Below are positions 52,982-64,000 of a stretch of DNA of 64,000 bases, one piece after another. The notes below the pieces were generated by a model. It was not told the DNA's origin. It saw only the letters and a list, made by a program, of their open reading frames with translations, and did not search any database. Source of the stretch: Pogostemon cablin. Lineage: Eukaryota > Streptophyta > Magnoliopsida > Lamiales > Lamiaceae. Each line of letters starts with the position of its first letter. Within the stretch, counting starts at the first letter, position 1. Made by a program: the position numbers and the translations under genes. The stretch spans positions 30,776,927 to 30,840,926 of the forward strand of contig CM042987.1 in NCBI GenBank assembly GCA_023678885.1. The letters are read 5' to 3'.

Positions 52982-55140
52982 TTAAAAAAAAAGTACATCA
53001 AAAGCCCACTGGTTGTCTCTTCGAAATTCCTCTTCCTCTTCATGAGTGAAGTCATTCTTGATATTGAAAGTCTTGGCAATATCTTCCAGATTCTTTTCGT
53101 TGATCATATCAGCAGCATTCTGTTTGAATATTTTATACTCACGAGCAAGAATACTCGATCGTTGTAGTAGTATATCCCAAGAAATAAAATTATCGAACCA
53201 CAAAGGAGTTAGGTTTGGATTAGTACAATACGTGTGCTCATGTTTATGTCACTTTTGTAAGGATAATAGGGGTTTTGAGTTTGAAATTACCAACTAAAGT
53301 AAGTAGCAAGTAAATAAAATAGCAACTATGAGAAATGACAAGTAATATGATTAACGAGAAGAGAGAATATGTGTTAAAGTTCAAGTATGGAAAAACATGG
53401 GATTAAAAGCATCCAAGCACATTCAATTCATATTATCATGCAAAGGGAATTCAACTCAATTGATGTAGATTAAGGGTGATCACGATTGTATCCTAAGCTC
53501 CCTTTCGGGTTACAAAGGTTGTTGATCCATTTGAGACTCCCAAAAGCACTTAAGATCAAAGTCCAACATTAACCTCTTCTATCTAGGTACTAATTAATTC
53601 CCAATTCTCCCTTCAAAGGTACTAAATAGGATTAACTCTCCCTTTTTGTGTACTAAAACTAAAGAATGGATTGGTTCCCCTCATCGAATTCAAATATCCT
53701 TTCGGTCAAACCCAAATTCGATGTCTATTCATGTCTTTCTAATACTTAAGAGGGTTGTTTCTATCTCACTCCAAGCAATATACACATGAACATTATAAAA
53801 GCACTTAATTATCATAAATCATCCATTGATCAACAACCCATTAAACCAATAATCATTCATGAATAACAAACCATGCCATCACAACATCAAAACAATTAAA
53901 GCCCATGAATAGAAACTAACATCAATTAAGTCAAAAACCAATTTAATCCACGTAATAATATAAACCTAGTGTGCTCTTCATATTCCTAATCCCACTAGAG
54001 GGATTAGCCTAGCATAATAATGGTAATAAAACACATAAATGATTCATTACACATATCCATAGTCTTAAATCCAAATGAAAAACAAAAGAGATGTAAATCT
54101 TCCCTAACAATTCCTTGTAGAGAATCTTCAACACTTATTGATCTCCACCTCTAGCTCTTGAATTCTTGAGGTCTTTAACACCCAAAATGAAAGGGATGAA
54201 GAATGGATGAAGATGTTGGTGTAAAATGGAAGAAATGGTGTGTGATCTAGGTGTAGGAATGAAACCTTTGTGTGGAATATCCAATCTCTCTTCAAATGTT
54301 GAACTTTAGGCTATTTATACTCTCTCCAAGTTGGGCCACAAATTTAGCATCAAATGGGTTTTTTATACACACTTACACATATTGGCAGGTGAAAATCCAG
54401 ATTTTTGGCCCAAAATGACCTTACACAAGTTGGCCTTCCTTACTCGAGTTAGCTACTCGAGTCGAGTAACATTCATTGTAACTCGAGCTAACCCAGCTCG
54501 ACTCGAGTCAGCAACTTGAGCACTCGCCTGTTCAGTCATGTTGCGAGGCTCTGAAACTTGATTTCCTTCGCATGCCAGCTCGACTCGAGCTGGTAACTCG
54601 AGTTGCAGCTTGCAAGTCGAGTTGACTCACTGTATGATTTTTTACACCTACCCTGCACCGCACGACTTGGAGCTCGACTCGAGTTGCAAGTCGAGTTGGA
54701 CCTTGCAACTCGAGTTGGCTTACTGGATAAATTCTGGACATTTTCGCACCCCTACTCGACTCGATTTGACAACTAGAGTTGTACCTTGTAGCTCGAGTTG
54801 GGTCCTGTGATCTCGTTTCTTGCTCGTTTCAACTCCCGTCTCTATTTTTGCTCCATTTTTATCTTGTTTTACATACGTTTAAGCTCATTCACACACATTT
54901 CCATGAAAACACATAACACAATCAAATAACACATAAAATACAAATAAAATAATACTAAAAGACATACAAAAAGATACAAAAATTTAGATGAAAATAGCGA
55001 CGATCACATTCTGACAAGTCAGATCCTCGATCATGTACTTAATCGTTTGCCACTCACCGCCTCAAAAACCTCACCGTCGGAGCTGCGCTGTGTAATATTC
55101 TTACTGGTGGCGCTCTTTGCAGATGTCTACATCGTTCTCG
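52982..55140 (-). pseudogene. SKP1-like pseudogene split by a solo LTR
   Basis: Minus-strand upstream part (about 55105-55012): ITQRSSDGEVFEAVSGK, then after a frame change YMIEDLTCQN. The reading resumes across the LTR at 53120 with NAADMINEKNLEDIAKTF, then NIKNDFTHEEEEEFRRDNQWAF to a stop at 52982. This is the SKP1 N-terminus joined to its conserved C-terminus; the central BTB/POZ part and the linker are deleted. SKP1 links F-box proteins to cullin in SCF ubiquitin ligases. No intron is seen, so a processed or internally deleted copy is likely. CATTC is duplicated around the LTR (53116-53120, 55007-55011). Confidence 0.82.
53121..55006 (-). repeat. Solo LTR of an Athila relative
   Basis: 1,886 bp, plus-strand ends TGTTTGAATATTTTATACTC and ...AAAATAGCGACGATCA, colinear with the young Athila LTR and flanked by CATTC on both sides. 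TATA box at about 54310 (minus GTATAAATAG) and nine CTCGAG palindromes upstream (54435-54800). No internal region remains, so it formed by LTR-LTR recombination. Confidence 0.9.
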
Positions 55141-55651
55141 GATAATGGATATGATGTGTGAATTAGAGTTAAACACTAATTATATCTCTCAACAAATATA
55201 ATCGAGCTACAAATCCACAAGTATACACAACCAGATTAAATTATTTGTGCTATACTTGAAGATAGTGAGAATAGATGGGGAAGAAGAAGAATTGTATCTA
55301 AGAGACTTTAATCGGCTGCAACAACAGGAATTGAAAACTTAACCAGTCAACAAATAAGATTCGAATTTGAGTATGCTCAAGTGTCCATTGATGGAACCAT
55401 TTTTCATAGAAGGAGAGATTGCTTGAGTTTGGAACAATAACCTAAAAAAAAATGGTGTTTGGAACATGGGAGATGAAAGAAGAGAAGACCCGTTCAAAAA
55501 ATAATTTTTGGAACACGGGAGATGAAAGAAGAGAAGATGCTGAATGGGATGGAAATAAAGCCAAGTAGTAATATCGAAATGGAGAAGGAGAGGGTGAGCT
55601 CTGTCACATAATCCGGCGACGGCTGACAGCGGTGGCATTGGAGGAATCACT
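55141..55651. other. Unassigned stretch
   Basis: No gene supported. A short direct duplication (GGAGATGAAAGAAGAGAAGA at about 55468 and 55519) is present. Confidence 0.4.
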
Positions 55652-55780
55652 AACACTTGTATAAGCCCTGTGGTCTCCTCTTCAAATCCTATATACCCTA
55701 TGTATTGCTAGGGAATTTAAATTAAGGAGGACCACATGGTTTATAAGATTTTATAATGTAAATCCGTTTTACAAGAGTCT
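55652..55780. repeat. Small dispersed inverted-repeat element (copy 2)
   Basis: Related to 35466-35604. Its ends are partly complementary (CCCTGTGGTCTCC and GGAGGACCACATGG), as in a short MITE. Confidence 0.55.
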
Positions 55781-56557
55781 AACTCTTGAGGAATTTGGGG
55801 GTAAATTCCATTTTCAACCTTTTAATCCACTGCATTAAGAAAAAATAAAAAATTTCATGTCAGATTTACATGTTGAAAACCCCTCTATAGCTGGTAAGAG
55901 GACTATTTTGTTGAACCTTATAAACTTAATTAACTAATTTCAAAAATGCAGAAATCGATGGACCAATTTCAAAACTAAGGATAGTTAATGGATAAAAAGT
56001 ATATTTACCCTTTAATAAATACAAATTTGTTGTTACAGATGGGTTTATAAATTTTTCCCTCAAATCCTCTTTTCATGATTAGATGCAATATTAAATTAAC
56101 GGATTATAAATTCATGATTTGAAATAAATTGATTTCAAAATTTGAATTTAAATTTGATATTTTTTTAATTATTTTGGAAGAATTTTTAAATTCTTTGTCA
56201 AATCCTCTCATTTCAAATCCTTCTAATTGACAGAAAAATATTTTAATATATTTATATAAAAGTAAATTAATAAAAAAGTATTAAAAACTTATTTTATAAT
56301 TTAATTTAAAAAATCATTACCTAGATCATATATAATTCAAGATTAGCTAAAAGTTGCGTAAAAATTAAAATGAAAAAAAAAGTAAACGCACCTAAAAAAA
56401 TCATTGTGTGCGTACTAATGAGACGTGGCCTAGAGTATGCAGAGGAAGCGGGCCCACAGCCCATATTTGAGCTTGGATTGGAGTATGGAGAGAAAGCAGG
56501 CCCACGGCCCATATTTGGCGTGTATTAATGAGACTTGGACTGGAGTATGGAGGAAGT
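55781..56557. other. AT-rich stretch with a dispersed repeat
   Basis: The 56050-56230 stretch resembles 61740-61930 (CAAATCC.CTTTC.TGATT..., ACGGATT.ATAAAT.CATGAT). A short duplication containing GGCCCATATTT.G is at 56452-56520. No gene. Confidence 0.45.
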
Positions 56558-56907
56558 TAGACATGCACGCCAGTTTGGAACTGCCGATTCCGATTTTGAA
56601 CTTTTAGTTTTGATTTTCAAAAATAGGGAACCGGAACCTAACCGAAGGTAGGAAGGTTTCGGTTTCAAACCGGAACCGCCGGTTCCAGTTTTAATTTTTT
56701 TTAGCGTAAAAACGTAAAAAAATTGAAAAATCGGGTTTGGAACTGGAATTGCCGATTTTTCCCCAAGGAATGAGGAACCGGAACCGAACCGGAGTATATC
56801 CGGTTTTAATTCCATTTTTGCTTGTTCCAGAATCAACGATTTCGGTTCCGATTAAAATCGGCAGTTCTCCGATTCGAACCGCCGGTTCCAATTTTTTTGC
56901 ATGTCTA
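56558..56907. mobile_element. hAT-type non-autonomous element
   Basis: 350 bp with ends TAGACATGCA and (reverse) TAGACATGCAAAA. Flanks GAGGAAGT and GAGGAAAT form an 8-bp duplication with one change. The interior is a dense set of GGAACCG/CGGTTCC words in both orientations, giving strong folding potential. Confidence 0.8.
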
Positions 56908-57369
56908 GAGGAAATTGCCAGATTTAACAATGTTAAAAAAGAGTAGAAATTAAGAGTCTACTTAGTGGACTGTGGATGTGTAAGATATAAACCTTTGTAA
57001 TAATTAATTTCCACCCTTAAATTTTAATTAATAATTATTTTTTAAATTTTATTTTTATTATTATATCTTAAATTAAATAATTAAATCCTAGGGTGCATCG
57101 GTGCTCCAAGTGCATCCAAAAGTTATTCAAAAATTAAAGATGTATTTCAATATACCTTTGATATTTATCCTTTTGTTTGTACGCATGTATTAAAGAGTAT
57201 AATAACCTTTTCATTCTCAATTAAATTTCACACTTTTAATATTCAATCGTTCTCAACTCATCTTCACATCTCATAAAAGAAAATAACAATTAATCCAATA
57301 ACCTTATAATACGACTTAATTTTAAATATCTCATTAACATCTTATTCACTTAACATGATTTACATTTTA
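56908..57369. other. AT-rich stretch, no gene seen
   Basis: Low-complexity AT DNA; nothing recognisable. Confidence 0.5.
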
Positions 57370-57888
57370 CTCCCTCTATCCCTTGGTAAAAGTCTCATTT
57401 ACTTTTGGACACGTGGATTAAAGAGTATTACTCCCTCCGTCCCGGGTATTTTTACCCGTTTATACGGGCACGGAGATTAAGACGTTTTATTTTTTTAATA
57501 TATAATGTAAGAAAAAGTAGGGATAAATTAGTAATTTAAAAAGAAAATGTGAATAAAGTTGTTGGGAATGATGAATAAAGTGTAAAAAAGTAGTTAAAGT
57601 TGTTTGGATTGTAAAAAGTATGTAATAAAATATTATGTATTTTTGCCAAAAATGGAATGGGTAAAAATACGTGGGACACCCCAAAATGGAAAGTGGGTAA
57701 AAATATGTGGGACGGATGGAGTATTATTTAATATGTAGTGGGTTGTTGTATTAGTGGTTGTGTGGGCCCAATATTTTAATTGTATTAATGAGTGTGAGTG
57801 GGTCCCATATGTAATAAAAAGGAATGGGAGCCTTTAGGTGAGACAATCAAAATGATAAAATTAGACTTTTACCTAGGGACAGAGGGAG
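57370..57888. mobile_element. Stowaway-type MITE (outer), interrupted by another MITE
   Basis: Ends CTCCCTCTATCCCTTGGTAA and (reverse) CTCCCTCTGTCCCTAGGTAA, TA on both sides. Without the insert it is about 226 bp. Confidence 0.9.
57431..57721. mobile_element. Stowaway-type MITE (inner), nested
   Basis: 291 bp, ends CTCCCTCCGTCCCGGGTATT and ...GTGGGACGGATGGAG, flanked by TA within the outer MITE. The TIRs belong to a different subfamily (GGGTAAAAATA interior). Confidence 0.9.
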
Positions 57889-58413
57889 TATTTATTACCC
57901 AAAAATACTAAATTATCCCTAAAAGTAAGTAAAAATAAACTTTTCTTAATATTCGGGAAAGTCAAAATGTGAAGATGAGTGGGGACGCCACTGGGCTCCT
58001 CACTAAGGTGAGTGACTCGTGTTCGATTCCCTAAGGGAACGAATTGGAGAGTTGGGAGTTATAAGGAGGCTAGGTAAATAATCTTGAAATATGGGTGTAC
58101 TAACTTCTAACCACTAACAAACTAACTTTGTCCGATAAAAAAATATAGTAGGTTGAGAAATACATTATAGACATATAAAATAATGTGTAGTGAGTAGTTG
58201 TGCTAGTGTCGTACGTGTTTGAGCACCATGAAAATATAATATTTATTGTTATATGTGGGTCTCATCTATTAAAATTAAAAATAAATACTTTGTAACGAAA
58301 AAGATCAAAACAACAAAATGAGTATTTTTTAGGGGATGGAGAGTACTTCCTTCAATAAATAGAAATGATTTTGTTTTACGTTGTTTAGAATATATATATA
58401 TATATATATATTA
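57889..58413. other. AT-rich stretch, no gene seen
   Basis: Ends in a (TA)n run (58390-58410) directly before the next MITE. No ORF worth calling. Confidence 0.5.
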
Positions 58414-58690
58414 CTCCCTCCGACCTGGAAAACTTTTCACGTTTACTATTCCACGTTATTTAAGAAAAGTTGTACTTTTTTACCAACTTTATTGATTTTG
58501 GAGGTTATTGTAGTATTTTTAGGTAATTAAAAAGTATAAAATAATGATATGTGTGTGAAAAAGGAGTGATAAATTTGAAATTAAAGTAACTTTTGAGGTT
58601 GTTGGTTAAAGTGGTGTTTCCTTTTTTGGGGGTGAAAGATTTTGTGGGACAAACAAATGAAGAAAGTTGGAAAAGTATTAACGGAAGGAG
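58414..58690. mobile_element. Stowaway-type MITE
   Basis: Ends CTCCCTCCGACCTGG and ...AACGGAAGGAG with TA on both sides, 277 bp. Confidence 0.82.
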
Positions 58691-59144
58691 TATAACTTTT
58701 GAAGGAAATTTTAATAGTTTTAGATAATTAATAAAGTGCAAAGTCTTTGCTGTGAATGATTTCTGGTAGAGAATGATCGAAAATCGATCTTGGATCGGTT
58801 ATCTATGAAGGAGTTGAAGAAGGATTTAAAAAAAAAGGGCTAAAACTTGCGTGCATCGGGGACACTGTGCACTCAAATACCCTTTAGTATTAAATGGTAT
58901 ATCTTTTACTATAAAGATGTGTACCCTTTATTTTTTGAAAAAAAATATATGTAATGAAAGTGTATATTTTTTTAGAACAAAATGTTGTACCATTACACAA
59001 CTTGTACACCTGGGAAACAAGAGACCAACTCTTAAAAAAATACTGAAGTCTTTAGTCTTCATGAAGAATAATTTCTGATACGTGGAGAATGAATGACTGA
59101 ATTGTCTTATTTACATGGGAGAAATGATTAAATATTATGGAATA
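58691..59144. other. AT-rich stretch, no gene seen
   Basis: The 58850-59010 part shares words with 50940-51130 (GTGCAC, ATATAC.TTT, GTACACC) and may be another dispersed repeat. No gene. Confidence 0.4.
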
Positions 59145-59396
59145 CTCGCTCCGCCCCGCATTAAAGTTTATGTTTTCTATTTTAAGTTGTCTCAAGTTAA
59201 GATTTACGTTTCATTTTTTTGTCAAATAGGATACACAATAAACAATTAATTATTCCATGTAGAGTCACACACAATACTAATACAACTGCACACTTCACAT
59301 TAAATATAATTTCTCTCATTCCACTACACATTAAAATATTATATTTCTTAATTTACGTAAAAAAGCAAATATAAACGTTAACATGGATGGAGGGAG
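59145..59396. mobile_element. Stowaway-type MITE
   Basis: Ends CTCGCTCCGCCCCGCATTAA and ...AACATGGATGGAGGGAG with TA on both sides, 252 bp. Confidence 0.85.
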
Positions 59397-59621
59397 TATA
59401 ATTTTTTGAAAATTTCAAAAGTAATTAAATTTGATTTGTGCTTTAACGTCTTTGATTTGAAGTATGCTTAATTTAATTTTTATTAATTTGAATTGAAATT
59501 GGCCAAAATAATTATATTTATTATTAATTATTTATTCATTTATTTTAATAATTAATTTGTTTTATTATTTTGTGCCCATTGACAAGGGAGGTTTCTCTAA
59601 TCCTCTATATGATAGCCAACC

Positions 59622-61612
59622 GTGGAAAACCAATGCAAAATGTTCCCTCTAATACTAGGGGACAAGGCGCACTCCTGGTTCACCGCGCTCCCAGCTAACT
59701 CCGTCGACTCATGGCTTCAGCTAGCAGAATCCTTCTTTTCTCACTTCGCCTACCTCGGCCGCGGCAAAGAGCCAAAGCAAAAGCTAGCTTGTATGAAGCA
59801 AGGGGCAAAAGAATTCCTGAAAACATTCATACAAAGTTTCAACAAGCAACGTGCCAACACAGAGGAGATGTCCGACGAAACATACACTATACTGATGGTA
59901 GCAGCGTTTAGCCCAGGGTCCGCCATGTGGACGGCGTGCCAACAAAAACTGCCCCCGACGTACGCCGCGTTCATGGAGCTTGCACAAACTCAGATCCATA
60001 GTGAAGAGATCCTGGAGGAATTGCGAAAGAGCAAGGACGAACCAAGGGACGGAGAAAAAAAGAAGAAGAAAGGCGAAAAACCTATAAAATCCCTCATCTT
60101 TCAAGCCTTTCCCAAATGAGGAGCAGATAAAAGAACTCGATGAGATGTTGAGTCTAACTCCGGAAGAGGTCCTCGGGGAAATCAGAAATGATAATTTGCT
60201 AAGGCCAGCTCCGAAGATGAGAGTAGACCCCACCCACCTCAATAAGAAAAGATTTTGTAAATACCACCAATCGGCGGGTCACGACACGAATAAGTGCAGC
60301 GACCTCCTAGCCGAACTCTGGCGACTCTACGAGGCGGGCAAATTGGGAAAATTGGTACGAGACCCGAAGGAGCAAGAGAAGGGAGGAACCCACGCCCGAA
60401 GGAACACATGGTAATAACTAAGCAATCAGAAGACTCCTCCAGAAGAGGAACCCCCCCACCAGATCGGCGGGTGATCTTCACCTTCGATGGAGCGTACGTC
60501 GGAACTGCTTAGGTGATCCCTCGGATCTCGAACAGGAAAAGAAAGGCCGAACTCAGGGAACTCCAGAATATTCATCACTTATCTAAAATGATTCCGGTGG
60601 AAGGACCCTATGAGGCTGACATAATCTTCTCCGAAAGGGACTCTCAGAACATAAAGATGCCACACACGGACCCTTTGATCATCACCTCCAATATCTCAGG
60701 TTCTCTGGTCCATCGGTGCTTGGTGGATACAGAAGCCTGCGCCAACGTCATCTTCTGCCAAGTATTCGATGCCATCGAAGGCACGAGTGTACACAATGCC
60801 TCCCCGTGTCAAGACGAGATTCGCGGATTCAGAAATTCGATCACCAGGCCCTTAATGGAGACCGAGATAACTTTCTCGATAACGGATGAGGACCTAGCTC
60901 TGAATGTACAGAAACATTCCATTCAAAGTAGTGGACATCCCCTCATCCTACAACTGCATCTTGGGACGACCTTTTATCCATGAATTTCGATCAACTACCA
61001 TCTACCTTCCATCAATATCTCGTGTTCACCACAATATATGGACGAGTGGGTACCGTCCTGGAAAGCCAGCGAAGGGCACGGGAATGCTTCCTCATGGAAG
61101 ACTCCATCGGGGTTAGTTATCACAGCCCCCAATTCCAACTTCTTCCAATGCACTGTACTCGGGGAAAGGCCATGGAGTAGGGGCTGAAAGGCGAGGTAAT
61201 CACCGAAGAGGAATCCCCTGGAAGACAAAGAGTCTCTCCTTGAAGTCGAAGAGGACCCAAGACCTAAAATACACAAGAAAGGAGCTCGACCAGCCGAAGA
61301 AACGACTAAAGTGAGATTAGATTCCAACGACCCAGAAATCGAGATAAGTATAGGGTCCAAACTAGAGGAGCCACATCGATCCGCACTGATCCAGTTTCTA
61401 AGCGACAATCGGGATGTCTTTGCATGGAAACCTTTCGACATGGTAGGCATCGACCCTAAACATGCATGCCATCAGTTAAATGTAGATCCCCGATACCGGC
61501 CGATCGAACAAAAAAAGAGGAAGCTTAGCCTGGAAAAATACGAGGTCGTAGAAGCCGAAGCCCGGAAATTACTAGCTAATCGCCTAGTCCGAGAAGCCGA
61601 AGCCCAGAAGTT
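59622..61612 (+). pseudogene. Truncated Tat-like gag-PR-RT fragment
   Basis: Pieces in three frames: gag (MFPLILGDKAHSWFTALPAN, DSWLQLAESFFSHF, to 60119), knuckle-like CKYHQSAGHDTNKC (about 60260), protease region (HRCLVDTEACANVIF at about 60720, where DTG-A reads DTE-A), YNCILGRPFIHEF in a shifted frame (about 60955), and the start of RT (HACHQLNVDPRYRPIEQKKR, about 61465). It ends abruptly at about 61612, before the RT core. No LTR, integrase or RNase H is present. The GC-rich codons differ from the AT-rich flanks. It represents a second Tat-like family, different from the element at 5275. Confidence 0.85.
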
Positions 61613-62008
61613 ACTTGTGTTAAGTATGAGTGACAAATTTAAAATTAAAATATTTTTTCTGTACCCAATTCATCTTCACACTTTGACTTTCATATAAGAA
61701 GAAAGTTGTCTTTTAACTTACTTTCACATATAAGTTTCCCCTTCAAATCCCTTCCTCATGTTTGGATGATAGCTCAAATCAACGGATTCATAAATCCATG
61801 ATTCTTAATGGATGGATTTTAAATCCTGCATTAGAATTTGATATTTTTAGTGGTTTTGAAATGATATTCAACTCTTTATTCAAACCTTATCATTTGAAAT
61901 TCTACCGATAAATAAAAAACTATTTTAATATTTATAAAAAATTAAACAAAAATAAATATTATTTCCAAAAATATTATTTATTTATTTTTTAAGCCACTCC
62001 TCTACCTT
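61613..62008. other. AT-rich stretch with a dispersed repeat
   Basis: 61740-61930 is related to 56050-56230. No gene. Confidence 0.5.
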
Positions 62009-62329
62009 GGGATAAATACCGATTTGGTCTCATAACTTTTCTCATGATCCTTTTTAGTCCCAAAAAATATAAATTTGCCAAATTAGTCCCACCGGTGAAG
62101 AAATAGGACCAAATACGTCATATTATCGCCGGAAAACGATATCGCCGAAAAATGTCACGTGATTGTCACGTGATGACTAGAATTTTCCGGCGATGTCACT
62201 GTTTTCCGGCGAAATAGGACGTATTTGGCCCTATTTCTTCATCGGTGGGACTAATTTGACAAACTTAACTTTTTTTAGACAAAGAAGGACCATGAGAAAA
62301 GTTATGGGACCAAATCAGTATTTATCCCC
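62009..62329. mobile_element. Foldback MITE with long inverted arms and CACGTG core
   Basis: Arms of about 145 bp: GGGATAAATACCGATTTGGT at the left and its near-inverse at the right. CGCCGGAAAA words and two CACGTG (62156, 62167) lie near the axis. Target duplication unclear. Confidence 0.8.
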
Positions 62330-62916
62330 ATCTACCCCAGCCACCCACAAACCCAAAGCTGCTCCACCCTCTTGTTATTTTCAAGCACAACGCACCTACC
62401 CAATTCACTCACCAATACATCATCCCCACCATTAATAAAAAGTGATACTAAATTAATAAAAAATAAATTGATATTTAATTGATAAAAAATGACAATGGTA
62501 TAGTGAACTATTTTATAAACAATTTATAGTATAAATAAAAAGTTATAACATTTTACAGTGAAAGTGATAACTAATTGCTAAAGTGAAATAATCTCCCTGT
62601 CAAATGATTTACCCAAATTTTAAGATATTATTATTAATTATTTTTTTTAATTAAAAAAATTATTACATCCAGCCAGTTTTGGTCCCACCAATTTATCTCC
62701 ATATCCATATCCAACTTCTTATCTTTGTGTTGGGTAGTGTGGTGACCAATATGAAATAGGACCAGAAATGGAGTAATTGAAAAGACGGTTTTTGGTCCGA
62801 TCAATTTATCTTCATCTCCATCTCCATCTTCATCTCTAACTTCTTATCACATCTATACATTTTCTTTAAGTGGAAATGCATCATACTAATAGTAACCCCT
62901 TTAATATTTATAGATA
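62330..62916. other. AT-rich stretch, no gene seen
   Basis: The words TTTGGTCC.A.CAATTTATCT recur at 62681 and 62793, a local duplication. No gene. Confidence 0.45.
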
Positions 62917-63606
62917 GAGGTGTAAATAGGTAGGGTATGGTACGGGTACGCTCAATCCATGTACTATCTATATCTTATTTTTATTACTCTTACTCTACTC
63001 TATTACTCTCAAATGTATTATTGAATAGGGTACGGATAATATTCATCGGGTAATGGATAATCCGCGGATAAACAGATATCCAAAATTTTAAAATGACTAT
63101 CATTATCAACCAAATAATATATCATTCTAAAATACACAATGATGTAAGAAAATCAAAGTAAATGCAAAAGATTAAAAAAAAGAAGATTGAAATGTGAGTA
63201 GCCTACCTCAATCCCCCAATAATTAAATAAAAATTAATATAAAATATTAGAGGGTATCATTTTATTAGTCATACCCTTGAAGCCTTTTTGCTTTCTTAAA
63301 TCAAATAAGCAATGTGATGTACACTAGTATGTGCGTTATAAAGTAAAACTATTTTTCAGATTATACAAAAACATATACTCCTATATGTCTATGTATAAAT
63401 ATAAAATATAATAAAATATACTATATATATAAAATAAACTGGTAATCGGGTATTTTATAAATACCATATCCTACCCCTACCCTCAACATTTTCAAGCAGG
63501 TACGAGTACTACTCTACCGGATACCCGAATATGTTATACCCTACCCTTACCCGATAGGGTATTATATGCAGAGTATCCGAACCCATGGATAAAATTGACA
63601 GCTCTA
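62917..63606. mobile_element. hAT-type non-autonomous element
   Basis: 690 bp with ends TAGAGGTGTAAAT and (reverse) TAGAGCTGTCAAT, flanked by TTTATAGA and TTTATAGT (8 bp, one change). Subterminal GGGTA/TACCC words surround an AT-rich centre. Confidence 0.8.
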
Positions 63607-64000
63607 TTTATAGTATTATATTATAATATTATACTTCATCTCTAAGTACCATACATATTAATATTTTCATACAAATAGTAAATATAACAATATTTATGAA
63701 ACAAATGAAGTGGTATCTTAATAAGTAGAATGTAAATAATCTAGTTAATATTTTTTAATATATCAAATACAAGATATATTATGTAAAATATATATAAAAA
63801 ATAGTAAAAAGAAGTAAAAAAAAAAACCTTTTCTTTGTATATTTGTAAAGAGTATCTTGTGTACCTAGGCGGTCAGATTTAGTGAGCACTTTATATATTA
63901 CATTTTAATCTTTACATATTTTTATTTTGAGCGTTCCATTCTAATTTTTATATTTTCTATTTAGTATATATGATCAACCTAAAATAATTAATATATCACT
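63607..64000. other. AT-rich end of window
   Basis: Nothing recognisable apart from low-complexity AT tracts. Confidence 0.5.

Noticed and set aside
55339..55656. 105-residue minus ORF
   Set aside because: Low-complexity Phe/Leu/Ser composition with a DNA-level duplication; no family resemblance.
1..64000. tRNA, rRNA or organellar inserts
   Set aside because: I looked for tRNA-like 3' ends and rRNA signatures and saw only the retroelement primer sites.

Overview
The window looks like a eudicot plant nuclear chromosome in a repeat-dense, AT-rich, gene-poor region. Evidence: Ty3/gypsy elements of the Tat and Athila lineages, many Stowaway, hAT, MULE, CACTA and Helitron-like elements, an endogenous plant pararetrovirus, and broken plant genes (CYP78A-type P450, BAHD acyltransferase, SKP1, C2/SRC2). 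I cannot name the species. The only host gene that looks intact is a small C2-domain gene at 51792-52220 (+).

Layout. 1-3743: decayed caulimovirid on the minus strand, cut by the window edge (tRNA-iMet primer site, two small ORFs, coat protein, movement protein, start of protease). 4233-4487: Stowaway MITE. 4846-5210: CYP78A-like P450 pseudogene fragment. 5275-30631: a 25.4-kb Tat-lineage retrotransposon on the minus strand with 5-bp target duplication GTAAG. It carries gag-pol on the minus strand (one frame, four nonsense codons, mutated RT active site) and, on the opposite strand, a plant-mobile-domain (PMD) gene converging on it. Nested in it at 7112-18737 is a young Athila element (TSD AGGTG, LTRs differing at four sites by eye) with one uninterrupted gag-pol frame.

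30637-41600: AT-rich DNA, a BAHD acyltransferase pseudogene on the minus strand with recognisable introns, a deletion-derivative Athila and an oppositely oriented LTR abutting it. 41732-47190: a MULE-type foldback element, a segment bounded by two outward-facing Helitron-like 3' ends, a hAT element and several MITEs. 47569-52220: a local cluster of three C2/SRC2-like copies (two broken, one intact) with a CACTA end between them. 52982-55140: SKP1-like pseudogene split by a solo Athila LTR (TSD CATTC). 55650-64000: hAT and Stowaway elements (one nested in another), a truncated Tat-like gag-PR-RT fragment and a CACTA/E-box-cored foldback.

How it fits together: the window is mostly layered transposition. 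Host gene fragments served as targets, the Tat element landed beside the P450 fragment, and a younger Athila copy landed in the 5' noncoding part of the Tat element's antisense PMD gene, separating its likely promoter (TATA at 6589) from its reading frame (from 19701). The most unusual signals are a 25-bp PBS-containing extension beyond the Athila 3' LTR, duplicated polypurine tracts, arrays of short palindromes upstream of the TATA box in four diverged LTRs, and the intron-bearing antisense PMD gene. All calls come from reading the sequence; no database search was run.
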